Assembly (NCBI RefSeq): GCF_021699195.1
Contig: NZ_SSXE01000085.1
Coordinates: 1-38,648 of the forward strand
Direction: 5' to 3'
Length of the DNA: 38,648 nt
DNA from: Nonomuraea sp. MG754425
Lineage (GTDB): Bacteria > Actinomycetota > Actinomycetes > Streptosporangiales > Streptosporangiaceae
Below the pieces are notes generated by a model, which did not search any database, had not been told where the DNA came from, and saw only the letters and a list, made by a program, of their open reading frames with translations. Positions 38,042-38,648 of this stretch are shown piece by piece; position 1 is the stretch's first letter; every line of letters starts with the position of its first letter. The translations under genes and the position numbers were made by a program.

Positions 38042-38620
38042 TCACAGATACGTGCGCAGATCGCGGACGTCGATCAACGGCAGCCCCCACCGCAACGCGG
38101 ACGCCTCCAGATCGGCGGCCCCCGCCATGACGCCGTCCGGCTTCATGATCTCGCAGCACACCCCGACCGGCGGCAGCCCGGCCGCCACGCACAGCGCCAC
38201 GGTCGCCTCGGTGTGCCCGGCCCGTTCGGGCAGCAGCCCCGGCCTGGCCATGAGCGGGAACACGTGTCCCGGCCGCAGGAAGTCGCCCGGCCGGGCCTCC
38301 GGGCTGGCCAGCCGCCGCACGGTCGCGGCCCGCTCGGCGGCCGACACCCCCGTGCCGGTGCCCTCCGCGAGGTCCACGGGCACGTGCGGCCGGGTGCCGT
38401 GCCGGTCGCCCTCGCCCGGCATCGGCGCGATCTCCAGCCGCTCCAGCACCTCGCCCGCGCACGGCACGGTGGGATGCCCGCAGCACTGCGTGAGCATGAA
38501 CGTGAACGCGTCGGGCCGCAGCCGGGCGCCGGCGAAGATCACGTCGCCTTCCGTCTCCCGGTCCGGATCCCACACCAGCACCGCCCCGCCCGCCGAGATC
38601 TGGGCGATGGCCTTGTCCAC
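38042..38620 (-). CDS. ribB: 3,4-dihydroxy-2-butanone 4-phosphate synthase
   Basis: About 192 residues: ribulose 5-phosphate to formate and the four-carbon precursor of riboflavin. The catalytic loop DPDRETEGDVIF corresponds to the family D-R-E-N-E-G-D (Thr for Asn). GTGTGVSAAERAATVRRL, RPGHVFPL, RAGHTEATVALCVAAG and PVGVCCEIMKPDGVMA follow in family order, and the C-terminus (LPLIDVRDL) is complete. The GTG at 38620 has GGGA nine bases before it. The frame stays open to the contig edge, so a slightly earlier start cannot be excluded. No GTP cyclohydrolase II domain is fused; the methyltransferase remnant follows. Confidence 0.92.
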   Translation of the reverse strand: MDKAIAQISAGGAVLVWDPDRETEGDVIFAGARLRPDAFTFMLTQCCGHPTVPCAGEVLERLEIAPMPGEGDRHGTRPHVPVDLAEGTGTGVSAAERAATVRRLASPEARPGDFLRPGHVFPLMARPGLLPERAGHTEATVALCVAAGLPPVGVCCEIMKPDGVMAGAADLEASALRWGLPLIDVRDLRTYL

Positions 38621-38639
38621 CCCGGCGCGTCCCGAGATC

Positions 38640-38648
38640 CTGTCTCTT
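38640..38648. other. Residual Nextera/Tn5 mosaic-end bases at the contig edge
   Basis: The final nine bases, CTGTCTCTT, are the first nine of the Tn5 mosaic end used in Nextera adapters. At the very end of a contig this is best read as untrimmed adapter, not genome. Confidence 0.7.

Overview
The window is high-GC DNA (roughly 70% G+C by eye) with dense, often overlapping genes, frequent GTG starts, strong GGAGG-type ribosome sites and typically actinobacterial families: a wax ester synthase/DGAT, a PHP-domain PolX, a stand-alone LigD-type polymerase, a SDR-DUF2867 fusion, an MmyB-type XRE regulator and a class III lanthipeptide locus. A Streptosporangiales-type filamentous actinomycete (Nonomuraea/Actinomadura-like) fits best, but the genus is a guess. 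I see no rRNA, tRNA, CRISPR array, insertion sequence, phage gene or origin. The piece looks like a complete short-read contig: its first 68 bases are a perfect fold-back of the first gene's 3' end, and its last nine bases equal the start of the Nextera/Tn5 mosaic end.

Layout. 1-2.9 kb: a TetR regulator and a 14-TM drug exporter of the MFS in one minus-strand operon behind a perfect 18-bp palindromic operator, with a second TetR gene divergent. 2.6-5.5 kb: a WS/DGAT acyltransferase and a sulfite-oxidase-family molybdoenzyme (minus). 5.7-10 kb: PolX, a SDR-DUF2867 protein and an aldo/keto reductase.

10.2-20.3 kb is the core of interest: a class III lanthipeptide (SapB/Ram/Amf-type) locus. In order it holds a DesK-like histidine kinase, the synthetase LanKC, a 43-residue precursor LanA, two half-size ABC exporters and a prolyl oligopeptidase on the plus strand, closed by a convergent NarL/DesR-type response regulator. 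The precursor carries the class III leader motif (LLDLQ) and two S/T-x2-S/T-x3-C labionin-type motifs. The operon is tightly coupled: lanA starts inside lanKC, the two ABC genes are joined by a chain of three ATGA stop/start overlaps made from degenerate repeats, and the peptidase gene starts on the stop codon of the second ABC gene. Inferred pathway: the kinase and regulator sense a signal at the membrane and control lanKC; LanKC phosphorylates, eliminates and cyclises LanA; the ABC pair exports it; the prolyl oligopeptidase probably removes the leader.

20.4-28.9 kb: Zn-alcohol dehydrogenase with MmyB-type regulator, divergent SDR; a GCS2-family carboxylate-amine ligase; an unknown 343-residue protein; then a PaaX-type regulator divergent from an acyl-CoA dehydrogenase and a crotonase. 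28.9-34.4 kb: LigD-type polymerase, FAD amine/amino-acid oxidase-like protein, NmrA-like SDR, and a ThDP enzyme of the pyruvate oxidase/acetolactate synthase family. 34.4-36.7 kb: IclR regulator divergent from 4-hydroxybenzoate 3-monooxygenase (pobA), plus a small unknown gene whose end has grown into a 16-17-bp tandem repeat array. 36.9-38.6 kb: a small membrane protein of the mechanosensitive-channel type, a frameshifted and truncated methyltransferase remnant, and ribB.
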